From: Burkholderiaceae bacterium
GTDB taxonomy: Bacteria > Pseudomonadota > Gammaproteobacteria > Burkholderiales > Burkholderiaceae_C
Reading direction: 5' to 3'
Length of the DNA stretch: 64,000 nucleotides
NCBI GenBank assembly: GCA_024235915.1
Contig: JACKLO010000009.1
Coordinates: 310,001-374,000 of the forward strand
Part shown: positions 18,418-26,584 of the stretch, piece after piece
Layout of the letters: every line of letters starts with the position of its first letter
How positions within the stretch are numbered: the stretch's first letter is position 1
Made by a program: the position numbers and the translations under genes
The notes under the pieces: generated by a model
Database searches by the model: none
What the model was told of the DNA's origin: nothing
What the model saw: the letters and a program-made list of their open reading frames with translations, nothing else

Positions 18418-21408
18418 ATGCTGGACCTTTCGCCGCCCCCTGACTCCGTTGACCTTGAACGACGCCGCCTGCACAAGCTGATCGAGCTCAACGTGCTCGA
18501 CACGCCGCCGGAACCGGTGTTCGACACGCTCGCCCGCCTGGCCTCGGAGCTCTGCGGCACGCCCATTGCGCTGGTCAGCCTGATCGACGCCGACCGCCAG
18601 TGGTTCAAGGCCAACGTCGGCCTGCACGGCGTGCAGGAGACACCGCGCGATGTGGCCTTCTGCGACCACGCCATCCGCAGCGACGCGCTGCTCGTGGTGC
18701 CGGACGCCACGGCGGACGACCGCTTTGCCAGTAATCCGCTGGTGACGGGTGGCCCTGGCATCCGCTTCTATGCCGGGGCGCCGCTGGTGATGAGCACCGG
18801 CGAGCGTGTCGGCACCCTGTGCGTCATCGATGCCGCACCACGCGCCATGGCGCCGGCGCAGGCCACGGCCCTGGAACAGCTGGCCCGCTTGGCGGTGCAG
18901 ACGCTGGAGATGCGCCGCGACCTCGTGCAGCGCACGCTGGAGGCGCGCAACGCGCGCGAAGAGGCCACGGCCGCCGGTGCGGCCCGACTGCGCGCCATGC
19001 TTGACGCGCAGAAGGAGATGGTCTCGCAGGCCCAGCTCGACGGCACCCTGGTCTACGTCAACCCCGCCTACGCCGAACACTTGGGCACGACGGTGGACGC
19101 CGTGCTGGGCCGCAGCCTGTACGACTTCATCCCCGACGATGAACGCGCCGCCGTGCGCGAGCGCATCGAAGGCGTGCTGGCCAGCGGCGAAGCCGTCACA
19201 GGCGACAACCCCATCGTGGACGCGCAGGGCCACAGCCGCTGGATCGCCTGGACCAACTCGCGCCAGACCTGCACCACCGGCGAACACTTCCTGCACTCCG
19301 TGGGCCGTGACGTCACCGAACGGCGGCGCGCCGAAGCCCGGCTCGCCGAGAGCCGTGCCCTGCTGGCGCGCACCGAAGCCATCACGCGCACCGGCGGCTG
19401 GTCGCTCGACCTGCTCGGCGGCGCCCTCAGCTGGTCCGACGAGACACGCCGCCTGCACGAGGTGGCCGATCACTTCCAGCCCACGCTCGAACGCGCCCTG
19501 GACTTCTACACGCCCGAGTCCCGTGCGCTGATCGAGGCCGCGGTGAATCGTGCCGTCGAACAAGGCACGCCCTGGGACCTCGAACTCGAACTGGTCACGG
19601 CACGCGGCAATCGGCTGTGGGCGCGGGCCATCGGCCAGGCGGAGTTCGTCGACGGACGGGCCGTGCGCCTGTCCGGCGCGTTCCAGGACATCAGCGAGCG
19701 GCGCCTGCTGCAGGCCCGTGTGGGGGACCAGGACCGGTTCATCCGCAAGCTGGCCGACGAACTGCCGGTGCGCGTGGCCTACCTCGACACCGACCGCCGC
19801 TACCGCTTCGTCAACGCCAAATGGTCCCGACTGGCCGGCGTCAGCGCCGCGGACGCCGCCGGCCGCACCCGCGCCGAGCTCTTCCCGCACCTGGACGACA
19901 CGCTGTTCGCCGAACGCGCCCGCGCGGTGCTGGCCGGCCAGGCGGTGAACTTCGAATTCGACGAGGTGCAGGACGGCGAACACCGGCGCTTCGAGAACCG
20001 GCTGACGCCCGACATCGACGCCAGCGGCCAGGTGCGCGGCTTCTTCCTCGCCGGCATCGACATCACCGAACGTCATGTCGCGCGCAAGGCCGCGGAGGAG
20101 ATCGCCGCCATCTTCCAGGCCTCGTCCGACCTGGTGCTGCAGTGGCAGCCCGACGGCGAGGTGGTCTACGCCAACCCGGCCGCCGCGGTGGCGATGCACG
20201 GCAGCGCCGACCGGCCGCTGCAGGGCCTGAACATTGCGGCCTTGCTGCCGGCGGACACGCTGACGCTCTACCGCACGCAGATCCTGCCCACGCTCGACCG
20301 CGGCACGCTGTGGGTGGGTGACGCCAGCGTCGACCTGCCCGGGCGGCTTGGCGTGCCGGTGAGCCTGATGGTGCTGACCCACCGTGGTGCGCGCGGCGAC
20401 GTGCGCCGCTACTCCGCGGTGATGCGCGACATCACCACCGACGTGCAGGCCCGCCAGGAAGTGCTGCGGCAGACGGCCACGCTGTCCTATGTGGCCGACA
20501 CCGTCAGCGCGCGGCTGGCCGTGGTCAGCGCCGAAGGCCGCTACCGCTTCGTCAACGAGGCCTTTGCCCGCGCCGTGGGCCGGCCGGCGGCGGACATCGT
20601 CGGCCGCGGCGCGCGCGAGGTCATCGGAGAGCAGGAACTGCAGCGCCGCCTGCCCGCCATCCAGCGGGCGCTGGCCGGTGAACGCGCCCGCATCGAGCTG
20701 GCCACCGAGAGCAATGGTCAGACCACCTGGGCCGACATCGAGTACATCCCGATGCGCCTGCCCACGGGCGAACTCGACGGCTTCGTGGCCGTGACCACCG
20801 ACATCACCGAACGCCGGCGCGAGGAGGCGCGGCTGCACGGCCTGTCGCAGACCGATGCGCTCACCGGGCTGCTCAACCGCGCCGGTTTCGAGCAGCGCGT
20901 GACCAGCCACCTGAGCTCCGGCGAACCGGAGCCCGTGGCGCTGATGTACATCGACCTCGACCGCTTCAAGGCCGTCAACGACACGCATGGCCATGCCGCT
21001 GGCGATGCCGTGCTGCGCCAGGTGGCCCGGCGCATGGTGCGCCGCGTGCGGCCCACCGACACCATCGCGCGCCTGGGCGGCGACGAGTTCGCGCTCTTCC
21101 TGCCGGGGCTGGTGGACGCAGCGCAGCTGGCCCGCATCGGCCGCCAGATCATCGAGGACCTGTCGCAGCCCATCGACATCGGTGACGGCAAGACGGCCAC
21201 CATCGGCGCCAGCGCCGGCGGTGTGGCTGGCCAGGTGGATCGCGAACGTTGGGCCGGGACGCTCAACCGGGCCGACCAGTTGCTTTACCAGGCCAAGGAC
21301 GCCGGCCGTGGGCGTTGCCAGGTCGAGGCCCTGCTGACGGCGGTGGGCAGCCCCGCCGTCACACCCTCGCGGCCTTCCAGCCCCCGCGCGAAAACAGCCA
21401 GAGCGTGA
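18418..21408 (+). CDS. GAF/multi-PAS sensor diguanylate cyclase
   Basis: Soluble sensor enzyme, 996 aa, making cyclic di-GMP from two GTP. The N-terminal GAF domain (about 15-165: KLIELNVLDTPPEPVFD, VAFCDHAI) is followed by a chain of about five PAS/PAC modules, each ending in an ERRRxE-type linker (for example DVTERRRAEARL and DITERRREEARL). The C-terminal GGDEF domain has an intact GGDEF at 887-891 and an inhibitory RxxD site (RPTD) five residues upstream, so activity and product inhibition are both expected. No membrane segments are visible. The frame is open from 18343, but the ATG at 18418 just before the GAF fold is favoured. The last 50 bases overlap the convergent MATE gene. Confidence 0.92.
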   Translation: MLDLSPPPDSVDLERRRLHKLIELNVLDTPPEPVFDTLARLASELCGTPIALVSLIDADRQWFKANVGLHGVQETPRDVAFCDHAIRSDALLVVPDATADDRFASNPLVTGGPGIRFYAGAPLVMSTGERVGTLCVIDAAPRAMAPAQATALEQLARLAVQTLEMRRDLVQRTLEARNAREEATAAGAARLRAMLDAQKEMVSQAQLDGTLVYVNPAYAEHLGTTVDAVLGRSLYDFIPDDERAAVRERIEGVLASGEAVTGDNPIVDAQGHSRWIAWTNSRQTCTTGEHFLHSVGRDVTERRRAEARLAESRALLARTEAITRTGGWSLDLLGGALSWSDETRRLHEVADHFQPTLERALDFYTPESRALIEAAVNRAVEQGTPWDLELELVTARGNRLWARAIGQAEFVDGRAVRLSGAFQDISERRLLQARVGDQDRFIRKLADELPVRVAYLDTDRRYRFVNAKWSRLAGVSAADAAGRTRAELFPHLDDTLFAERARAVLAGQAVNFEFDEVQDGEHRRFENRLTPDIDASGQVRGFFLAGIDITERHVARKAAEEIAAIFQASSDLVLQWQPDGEVVYANPAAAVAMHGSADRPLQGLNIAALLPADTLTLYRTQILPTLDRGTLWVGDASVDLPGRLGVPVSLMVLTHRGARGDVRRYSAVMRDITTDVQARQEVLRQTATLSYVADTVSARLAVVSAEGRYRFVNEAFARAVGRPAADIVGRGAREVIGEQELQRRLPAIQRALAGERARIELATESNGQTTWADIEYIPMRLPTGELDGFVAVTTDITERRREEARLHGLSQTDALTGLLNRAGFEQRVTSHLSSGEPEPVALMYIDLDRFKAVNDTHGHAAGDAVLRQVARRMVRRVRPTDTIARLGGDEFALFLPGLVDAAQLARIGRQIIEDLSQPIDIGDGKTATIGASAGGVAGQVDRERWAGTLNRADQLLYQAKDAGRGRCQVEALLTAVGSPAVTPSRPSSPRAKTARA

Positions 21409-22786
21409 ACACGCCCACCGAGGTCTCGGAGACGAACACGGCCCAGAACACCCCGGTGGCGCCCAGGCCCAGGTGCAGCGCCAGCGCCCAGGCCAGCGGG
21501 ATCTGGATCAGCCAGAAGAACACGAGGTTGATCTTTGTCGGCGTCACCGTGTCACCGGCGCCGTTGAAGGCCTGCACCGCCACCATCCACCAGCCGTAGA
21601 CGAAGTACGAGTACGACAGGATGCGCAGCCACTGCGCGCCGATGTCGATCACCGCAGTGTCTGCGGTGAACAGGCCCATCAGCGCGCGCGGCATCGCAAA
21701 GAACAGCAGCGAGACGCCCACGGTGAAGGCCATGGTCATCATGCCGATGCGCCACACCGCGGCCTCGGCACGTGCGGGCTGGCCGGCGCCCAGGTTCTGC
21801 CCCACCAGTGTGGCCGCGGCATTGGACAGGCCCCAGGCCGGCATCAGTGTGAACATCATCAGGCGGATGGCGATGGTGGCGCCGGCCACGGCCGCGCTGC
21901 CGGCCTCGGCCAGGATGCGCATCAGGAAGATCCAGGCCGTCATCGCCACGATCATCTGCCCGATGCCGCCCAGCGAAGTGCGCACGATGTGCCAGAAGGT
22001 GGCCGCCTCCAGGCGCCACTGCGCCGCCGCGATGCGCAGGTGCTGGCTGCCGCGTAGCAGGATCCAGGCCTGCATCGCCACGCCGATGCCCCGGCCGATC
22101 ACGGTGGCGATGGCCGCACCTTCCACACCCAGCGCCGGCACCGGCCCCCAGCCGAAGATGAGGATCGGGTCGAGCGCGATGTTCAGCGCATTGGCCACCC
22201 ACAGCACGCGCATGGCCACCGCCGCGTCGCCGGCGCCACGGAAGATGGCGTTGCACACGAACAGCAGCATGATCACCACGTTGCCGCCCAGCATCCACTG
22301 CAGGTAGCGCACGCCGTGCGTGAGCGTCCAGGCGTCCGCCCCCATCAGCGCCAGCAGTTCACGCGCCCAGACGATGCCGGCCACGGCAAAGGGCACGGAC
22401 GCGGCCACGGCGATCGCGATGGCCTGCACGGCGCTCACGGCCGCGCCCGCAGCGTCGCCCTCGCCGGTGCGCCGGGCCACCACCGCCGTCACCGCCATCG
22501 CCAGGCCGATGCCGATGGCGTAGAGCAGGAACAGGAAGGTCTCAGTGAGCCCCACCGTGGCCACGGCCGAGGGGCCGAGGCGGGCGACGAACCAGATGTC
22601 GACCACGGCGAAGGTCGATTCCAGCACCAGCTCCAGCACCATCGGCACGGCCAGCAGGAAGACCGCGCGCTTCAGCGGGATGGTGGTGTAGTCGGCCCCG
22701 GTACCGCGGATGGCGTCGCGCAGGGCCTGCCACAGGCTGCCGGCGGGTGCAGGCGGCAAGGCGGTGGCGTGATCGTCAGGGGTCAT
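21359..22786 (-). CDS. MATE family efflux transporter
   Basis: Inner-membrane exporter of 475 aa from the ATG at 22786, with twelve predicted hydrophobic helices in two six-helix halves. Typical MATE sequences are visible: VPMVLELVLESTF in helix 1, FRGAGDAAVAMR after helix 5 in the first half, and FNGAGDTVTPTKIN at the same place in the second half, matching the family's paired GxGDT motifs. It would use a Na+ or H+ gradient to expel organic cations or drugs. A longer frame to 22840 adds 18 residues with no family match. It is convergent with, and overlaps, the diguanylate cyclase gene by 50 bases. Confidence 0.92.
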   Translation of the reverse strand: MTPDDHATALPPAPAGSLWQALRDAIRGTGADYTTIPLKRAVFLLAVPMVLELVLESTFAVVDIWFVARLGPSAVATVGLTETFLFLLYAIGIGLAMAVTAVVARRTGEGDAAGAAVSAVQAIAIAVAASVPFAVAGIVWARELLALMGADAWTLTHGVRYLQWMLGGNVVIMLLFVCNAIFRGAGDAAVAMRVLWVANALNIALDPILIFGWGPVPALGVEGAAIATVIGRGIGVAMQAWILLRGSQHLRIAAAQWRLEAATFWHIVRTSLGGIGQMIVAMTAWIFLMRILAEAGSAAVAGATIAIRLMMFTLMPAWGLSNAAATLVGQNLGAGQPARAEAAVWRIGMMTMAFTVGVSLLFFAMPRALMGLFTADTAVIDIGAQWLRILSYSYFVYGWWMVAVQAFNGAGDTVTPTKINLVFFWLIQIPLAWALALHLGLGATGVFWAVFVSETSVGVFTLWLFSRGGWKAARV

Positions 22787-22913
22787 CGGGGCCTTGGAAG
22801 CGGGAGGGCGGAGTAAGGAGCAACAAGGGCCCCCAGCCATGACGACGCGCCGGGCCGACGCGATTCGACATCACACGGCGGCGGACACCCTTCCGCCAGA
22901 GCGGCAGTCGGCT

Positions 22914-23726
22914 TCAGGTCCGCCCGGGCACCGGCACCCCGCTGCGCGCGCCCAGGTGCATGCCCCCGTCGAGCATCAGCAGTTCACCGGTGGTGCTGCG
23001 CGCGCCTTCGATCAGCCACAGGATGGCCTCAGCCACGTCCTGGGCCTCACTGGCCCGGGCCAGCGGCGCCGCCGCCTCGTAGCCGGCCTTGACCTTGCGG
23101 AAGCCCTCCTCGCCGATGCCGTCGCTGAACCAGCGCGTGGTGATCAACCCGGGGCACACGGCATTGACGCGTACGGCCGGTGCCAGCGCGCGCGCAAAGT
23201 ACAGCGTCATCGCATTCAGCGCCCCCTTGCTGGCGATGTAGGGCACGCTGGACCCGATGCCCAACGCGCCGGCCGTGGAACTGACGTTGACCACACAGCC
23301 GCTGCTGGCCTGCAGGTGCGGCGCGGCGGCGCGGATCATCTGGAAGGCACCCATGGCGTTGACGCCGATGATGCGCTGAAAGGTCTCGGCGTCGATGGCG
23401 TCCCAGTTGGCCGCCCCGGCGAAGCTGGTCATGCCGGCGTTGTTGACCAGCGCGTCCAGCCGGCCCCAGCGGTCCAGCGTGGCCTGCACCAGCGCACGGC
23501 AGGCGGTGTCGTCGGCCACGTCGCCCTGCAGCAGCAGCGTCTGCGCGTCGACATGCCCTGCGGCGCGGGCGGCGGACTGGCAGGCCGCTTCGGTGGCGCG
23601 GGCCTCGGCCTCGCTGCGCGCGTAGTGGATCACGACGTGCCAGCCCCGCGCGGCCAGCGCCGTGACGGTGGCCGCACCAACGCCGGTGCCCGAACCGGTG
23701 ACGAGGGCGACGCGTGAGGTGTGCAT
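22914..23726 (-). CDS. SDR family oxidoreductase
   Basis: Short-chain dehydrogenase/reductase, 270 aa. It shows TGSGTGVG for cofactor binding, NNAG, a catalytic Ser in VSSTAG, YIASK as the YxxxK pair, and a C-terminal GELLMLDGGMHLG. The HYARSEAEA segment after strand 2 suggests NADP(H) preference, which is inference from the basic residue position. The ATG at 23726 places the Rossmann loop at the usual distance; an upstream in-frame start at 23777 would add an unsupported Asp/Gly-rich leader. It stands alone between the MATE and MtfA-like genes, all on the minus strand but with gaps of about 130 and 70 bases. Confidence 0.92.
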   Translation of the reverse strand: MHTSRVALVTGSGTGVGAATVTALAARGWHVVIHYARSEAEARATEAACQSAARAAGHVDAQTLLLQGDVADDTACRALVQATLDRWGRLDALVNNAGMTSFAGAANWDAIDAETFQRIIGVNAMGAFQMIRAAAPHLQASSGCVVNVSSTAGALGIGSSVPYIASKGALNAMTLYFARALAPAVRVNAVCPGLITTRWFSDGIGEEGFRKVKAGYEAAAPLARASEAQDVAEAILWLIEGARSTTGELLMLDGGMHLGARSGVPVPGRT

Positions 23727-23799
23727 GCCCCGAGTGTCGCCGCATCCACGCGCGCCGGCATCCGGGTCGGCCACCACGGGCGCGGCCGGGCCGGCGCCG

Positions 23800-24672
23800 T
23801 CACCAGGCCCGCGGGTCTACGCCGTAGTAGTCCGAGAGCTCGCGGTACAGCGCCGGATGCGCCACCGCCAGCGCGGCCGGGCACTCGAAGAAGCGCTCGC
23901 TGGCCACGGCGAAGAACTCCGCCGGCGCGCTGGCCCCGTAGGCGCCGATCAGGGTGCGCTGGCCCGCCGCCTCCTGCTGGCGCGTCTGGGCGAAGGCCTC
24001 GCCGAAGGCCGCCGCCCAGGCCGGGTAGCGGTTGGGGTGCCCCAGGAAGGGCGCGCCGGTGGCCGCGCCGCGCTGCTGGTCAAGCTGGTGCGCGAACTCG
24101 TGGATCACCACGTTCTCGCCATCGGCCGGGTCGGCGGCGCCGGCCAACACGTCGGGCCAGGACAGGATCACCTGACCACGCTGCCAGGATTCGCCCGCGT
24201 GCACCCGCCGCTCGTCTCGCCACAGGCCGGCCTCGTCGGGCCGCGTGCGCTCAACGACGAAGGGGGCCGGATAGAGCAGCACCTCGCGCAGGTTGGGGAA
24301 GCCGGCGGCATCGTCGCGCAGGCGCAGCAGTGCCGCCTGCGCGGCCACGAGCACGCGCATCTCGGTGGTGACGGCCAGGCCGTCACAGCCCACGAAGGGC
24401 GTCTCCGCCAGCAACACCAGCATCTGGCGGCGCAGCCGGGCCTGCAGGCTGGGCGGCAGGCGCGCGTAGAGCGGCCAGCGCCGGCGCAGCAGGCGCCGCC
24501 AGACCGCCGGAAAGGGCTGCTGCCGCCAGCGGGCCTGGCGCAGCCGCCGCCACGCAGCCGGGCCCAGGAACAAGCCCAGCGCGGTGCACAGGGCCAGCAG
24601 CAGCACGCCGACGGCGATCCAGGGGGCCGAGGAGGCCAAGGCAGACTCACGGGAAGCCGTCGATGCAGACAC
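23800..24672 (-). CDS. mtfA: MtfA-like zinc-dependent peptidase (M90 family)
   Basis: Putative aminopeptidase of the MtfA/DgsA-anti-repressor family, about 290 aa. The zinc site HEFAHQLD (HExxH) is present, with a downstream ASERFFECP segment supplying the third acidic ligand region and YRELSDYYGVDP at the end, both strongly conserved in MtfA. The N-terminus has one hydrophobic helix (VGVLLLALCTALGLFLG), so the protein may be membrane-tethered, as in other betaproteobacterial members. No ATG is in frame near the start. GTG at 24672, GTG at 24684 and TTG at 24639 are candidates, so the first residues are uncertain. Divergent from the flavin reductase. Confidence 0.85.
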   Translation of the reverse strand: MSASTASRESALASSAPWIAVGVLLLALCTALGLFLGPAAWRRLRQARWRQQPFPAVWRRLLRRRWPLYARLPPSLQARLRRQMLVLLAETPFVGCDGLAVTTEMRVLVAAQAALLRLRDDAAGFPNLREVLLYPAPFVVERTRPDEAGLWRDERRVHAGESWQRGQVILSWPDVLAGAADPADGENVVIHEFAHQLDQQRGAATGAPFLGHPNRYPAWAAAFGEAFAQTRQQEAAGQRTLIGAYGASAPAEFFAVASERFFECPAALAVAHPALYRELSDYYGVDPRAW

Positions 24673-24762
24673 ACATGCGGCCACACCCGCCGGCTTCAAG
24701 CGCCAAGTTGGCGCAACAGCCTCTGGCCTGCGCGTCCCGCGCCGCCGGGTTAGCCTCGCGCC

Positions 24763-25380
24763 ATGCCCGACCGCCATTCCTACGAACCACGCCATGGCCA
24801 TGGCCTGCCGCACGACCCGTTCAACGCCATCGTCGGCCCGCGGCCGATCGGCTGGATCTCCACCCGTGCCGCCGACGGCACGCTGAACCTGGCGCCGTAC
24901 AGCTTCTTCAATGCCTTCAACTACACGCCGCCGCTGATCGGCTTTGCCAGCATCGGCTGGAAGGACACGGTGCGCAACATCGAGCAGACCGGCGAGTTCG
25001 TCTGGAACCTCACCACCCGCGCGCTGGCCGAGGCCATGAACCAGAGCTGCGCCGCGGTGGGGCCGGAGGTCGACGAGTTCCAACTGGCGGGCGTCACGCC
25101 CGAGGCGTCGCAGGTCGTCGCGCCGCCGCGCGTGGCCGAGAGCCCGGTGGCCTTCGAGTGCCGGCTGACGCAGATGATCCGCCTGCAGGGCGCCGACGGC
25201 ACGGCCGTCGACACCTGGCTCACCCTCGGCGAGGTGGTGGCGGTGCACATCGACCGCGCGCTGCTGGTCGACGGCCTCTACGACACCGCCGCAGCGCAGC
25301 CGGTGTTGCGCGGCGGCGGGCCAGCCGACTACTTCGAACTCGATCCGGCCCTGCGCTTTCGCATGTTCCGCCCGCGCTGA
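24763..25380 (+). CDS. Flavin reductase family protein
   Basis: FMN-binding split-barrel protein, 205 aa, probably reducing free flavin for a partner monooxygenase or acting as a flavoprotein itself. Family features: NAIVGPRPIGWIST near the start, NLAPYSFFNAFNYTPP, GWKDTVRNIEQTGEF, and a C-terminal HIDRALLVDG. The length is normal. The start ATG lies about 90 bases from the divergent MtfA-like gene. A ferredoxin gene follows 29 bases later, and the two may form a small electron-transfer operon with an oxygenase encoded elsewhere. Confidence 0.9.
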   Translation: MPDRHSYEPRHGHGLPHDPFNAIVGPRPIGWISTRAADGTLNLAPYSFFNAFNYTPPLIGFASIGWKDTVRNIEQTGEFVWNLTTRALAEAMNQSCAAVGPEVDEFQLAGVTPEASQVVAPPRVAESPVAFECRLTQMIRLQGADGTAVDTWLTLGEVVAVHIDRALLVDGLYDTAAAQPVLRGGGPADYFELDPALRFRMFRPR

Positions 25381-25409
25381 CCGTCGAACCCTGGCCCTCG
25401 GACCGCACC

Positions 25410-25733
25410 ATGCCCGACATCTCCTTCACCCTGGCCAGCGGCGACGTGCAGGCCTTCGAGGCGCCCGAGGGCGTGAGCCTGATGGCGGCGGCCACCGGCG
25501 CCGGCGTGCCCGGCATCGCCGCCGAATGCGGCGGCCAGCTGCGCTGCTCCACCTGCCATGTGATCGTGGATCCCGCCTGGGCGGGGCGCCTGCCGCCACC
25601 GTCTGCCGACGAACTGGCCATGCTGGACCTGACCGCGGCAGAGCGCGAGCCCGGCAGCCGGCTGGCCTGCCAGATCAGGCTGGACGCGACGCTGCAGGGG
25701 CTGAGCGTGCGGGTGCCGGACCGCCAGTACTGA
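25410..25733 (+). CDS. 2Fe-2S ferredoxin (adrenodoxin/plant type)
   Basis: Small electron carrier of 107 aa. The cluster ligands follow C-x5-C-x2-C with a distant fourth Cys: C40, C46, C49 and C87 (motifs CGGQLRCSTC and LACQ). The CSTCHV segment and the DLTAAEREPGSRLACQ region are typical of adrenodoxin-like ferredoxins that serve cytochrome P450s or ring-hydroxylating oxygenases. It lies 29 bases after the flavin reductase and is the last gene on this strand before a convergent thioesterase. Confidence 0.92.
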   Translation: MPDISFTLASGDVQAFEAPEGVSLMAAATGAGVPGIAAECGGQLRCSTCHVIVDPAWAGRLPPPSADELAMLDLTAAEREPGSRLACQIRLDATLQGLSVRVPDRQY

Positions 25734-25751
25734 CGGCGGCCCAAGCGCGCA

Positions 25752-26540
25752 TCAGCGCGGCCGCACCGTCAGGCTCTGCGTGGCACGGCCGATCAGGCCG
25801 GCCTCGTCATAGAGCGCCGACTCCGCCAGCCCGCAGCCGTTGCCAGCCAGGGCCGTGCGCGCCTGCAGGCAGATCCACTCGCCCACCGGGCGGCGCAGCA
25901 GGTTCACGGTGAGGTCGCCGTTGACGAAGCTGTAGCGTGAAAAGTCCAGGCAGGCGCTGATGCCGTTGCCGGAGTCGGCTGCCACCAGGGCGCGCTGGTA
26001 GCCGCTAGGGACCTCGCCGGCCACCAGCGCATGCTGCAGGCGGAACCAGATGCTGCACGGCCCCTGGAAGAAGCGGCCTTCGGCCACGCGGTTCTCCACC
26101 AGGTCGCCATAGCCGCGCAGCGCGCCGGCAAAGGGCATCTTGATCGGCGTGCTGTCGGCCGCCGAGCGGGGCGCCATCGGCAGCGGGTGGCCCGGCGTGG
26201 CCTCGGGCAGCGGCACGTCGGCCTCGCGCTGCATCAGGGCCGTGAAGCGCGCCACGTCCTTGCCGCCCGCGACCAATCGCGCTGAAAAATGGCCCACGCT
26301 GCGGCCCACGTAGTCCTCGGCCACCGCCACCTGCACCGGGCCGATGGGCACCGGCCGCAGCAGGTTGCCCGTGAGCCGGCCCAGGTGGGTCAGGCCATGG
26401 GCGGCACCGGCCAGCTCGAAGGCGCGGCACACCAGGGCCGACGGCGGCCCCGCATGCTGGTGTTCCGGGTGCCAGGGGCCGCGGGTGAGTTCGTCGGCGA
26501 TGAAGTGGCCAGGCTCGGCCGGGCGGTACGCTGCGTGCAT
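25752..26540 (-). CDS. Thioesterase family protein (double hotdog, TesB-like)
   Basis: Acyl-CoA thioesterase-like protein, 262 aa, about the length expected for two fused hotdog repeats. The N-terminal repeat contains HQHAGPPSALVCRAFE, a helix typical of the family. LTHLGRLTGNLLRPVPIGP then matches the first-sheet pattern, and the second repeat contains FVNGDLTVNLLRRPVGEWICLQART. Likely substrates are acyl-CoA esters in the cytoplasm. The ATG at 26540 gives the MHAAYRPAEPGHF start; upstream in-frame sequence lacks a plausible start. It converges with the ferredoxin and is followed, 44 bases upstream of its start, by the end of the signalling operon. Confidence 0.82.
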   Translation of the reverse strand: MHAAYRPAEPGHFIADELTRGPWHPEHQHAGPPSALVCRAFELAGAAHGLTHLGRLTGNLLRPVPIGPVQVAVAEDYVGRSVGHFSARLVAGGKDVARFTALMQREADVPLPEATPGHPLPMAPRSAADSTPIKMPFAGALRGYGDLVENRVAEGRFFQGPCSIWFRLQHALVAGEVPSGYQRALVAADSGNGISACLDFSRYSFVNGDLTVNLLRRPVGEWICLQARTALAGNGCGLAESALYDEAGLIGRATQSLTVRPR

Positions 26541-26584
26541 GCCGCATTGTGGCGGCCTCGCATCGCAGGCGCCTGCCGGGCAAC

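Noticed and set aside
16966..20994. A 1342-codon open frame on the minus strand
   Set aside because: It runs antisense through arginase, the FAD oxidase and the diguanylate cyclase, all with clear motifs; its composition is that of a high-GC shadow frame (His/Gln/Arg/Gly-rich).
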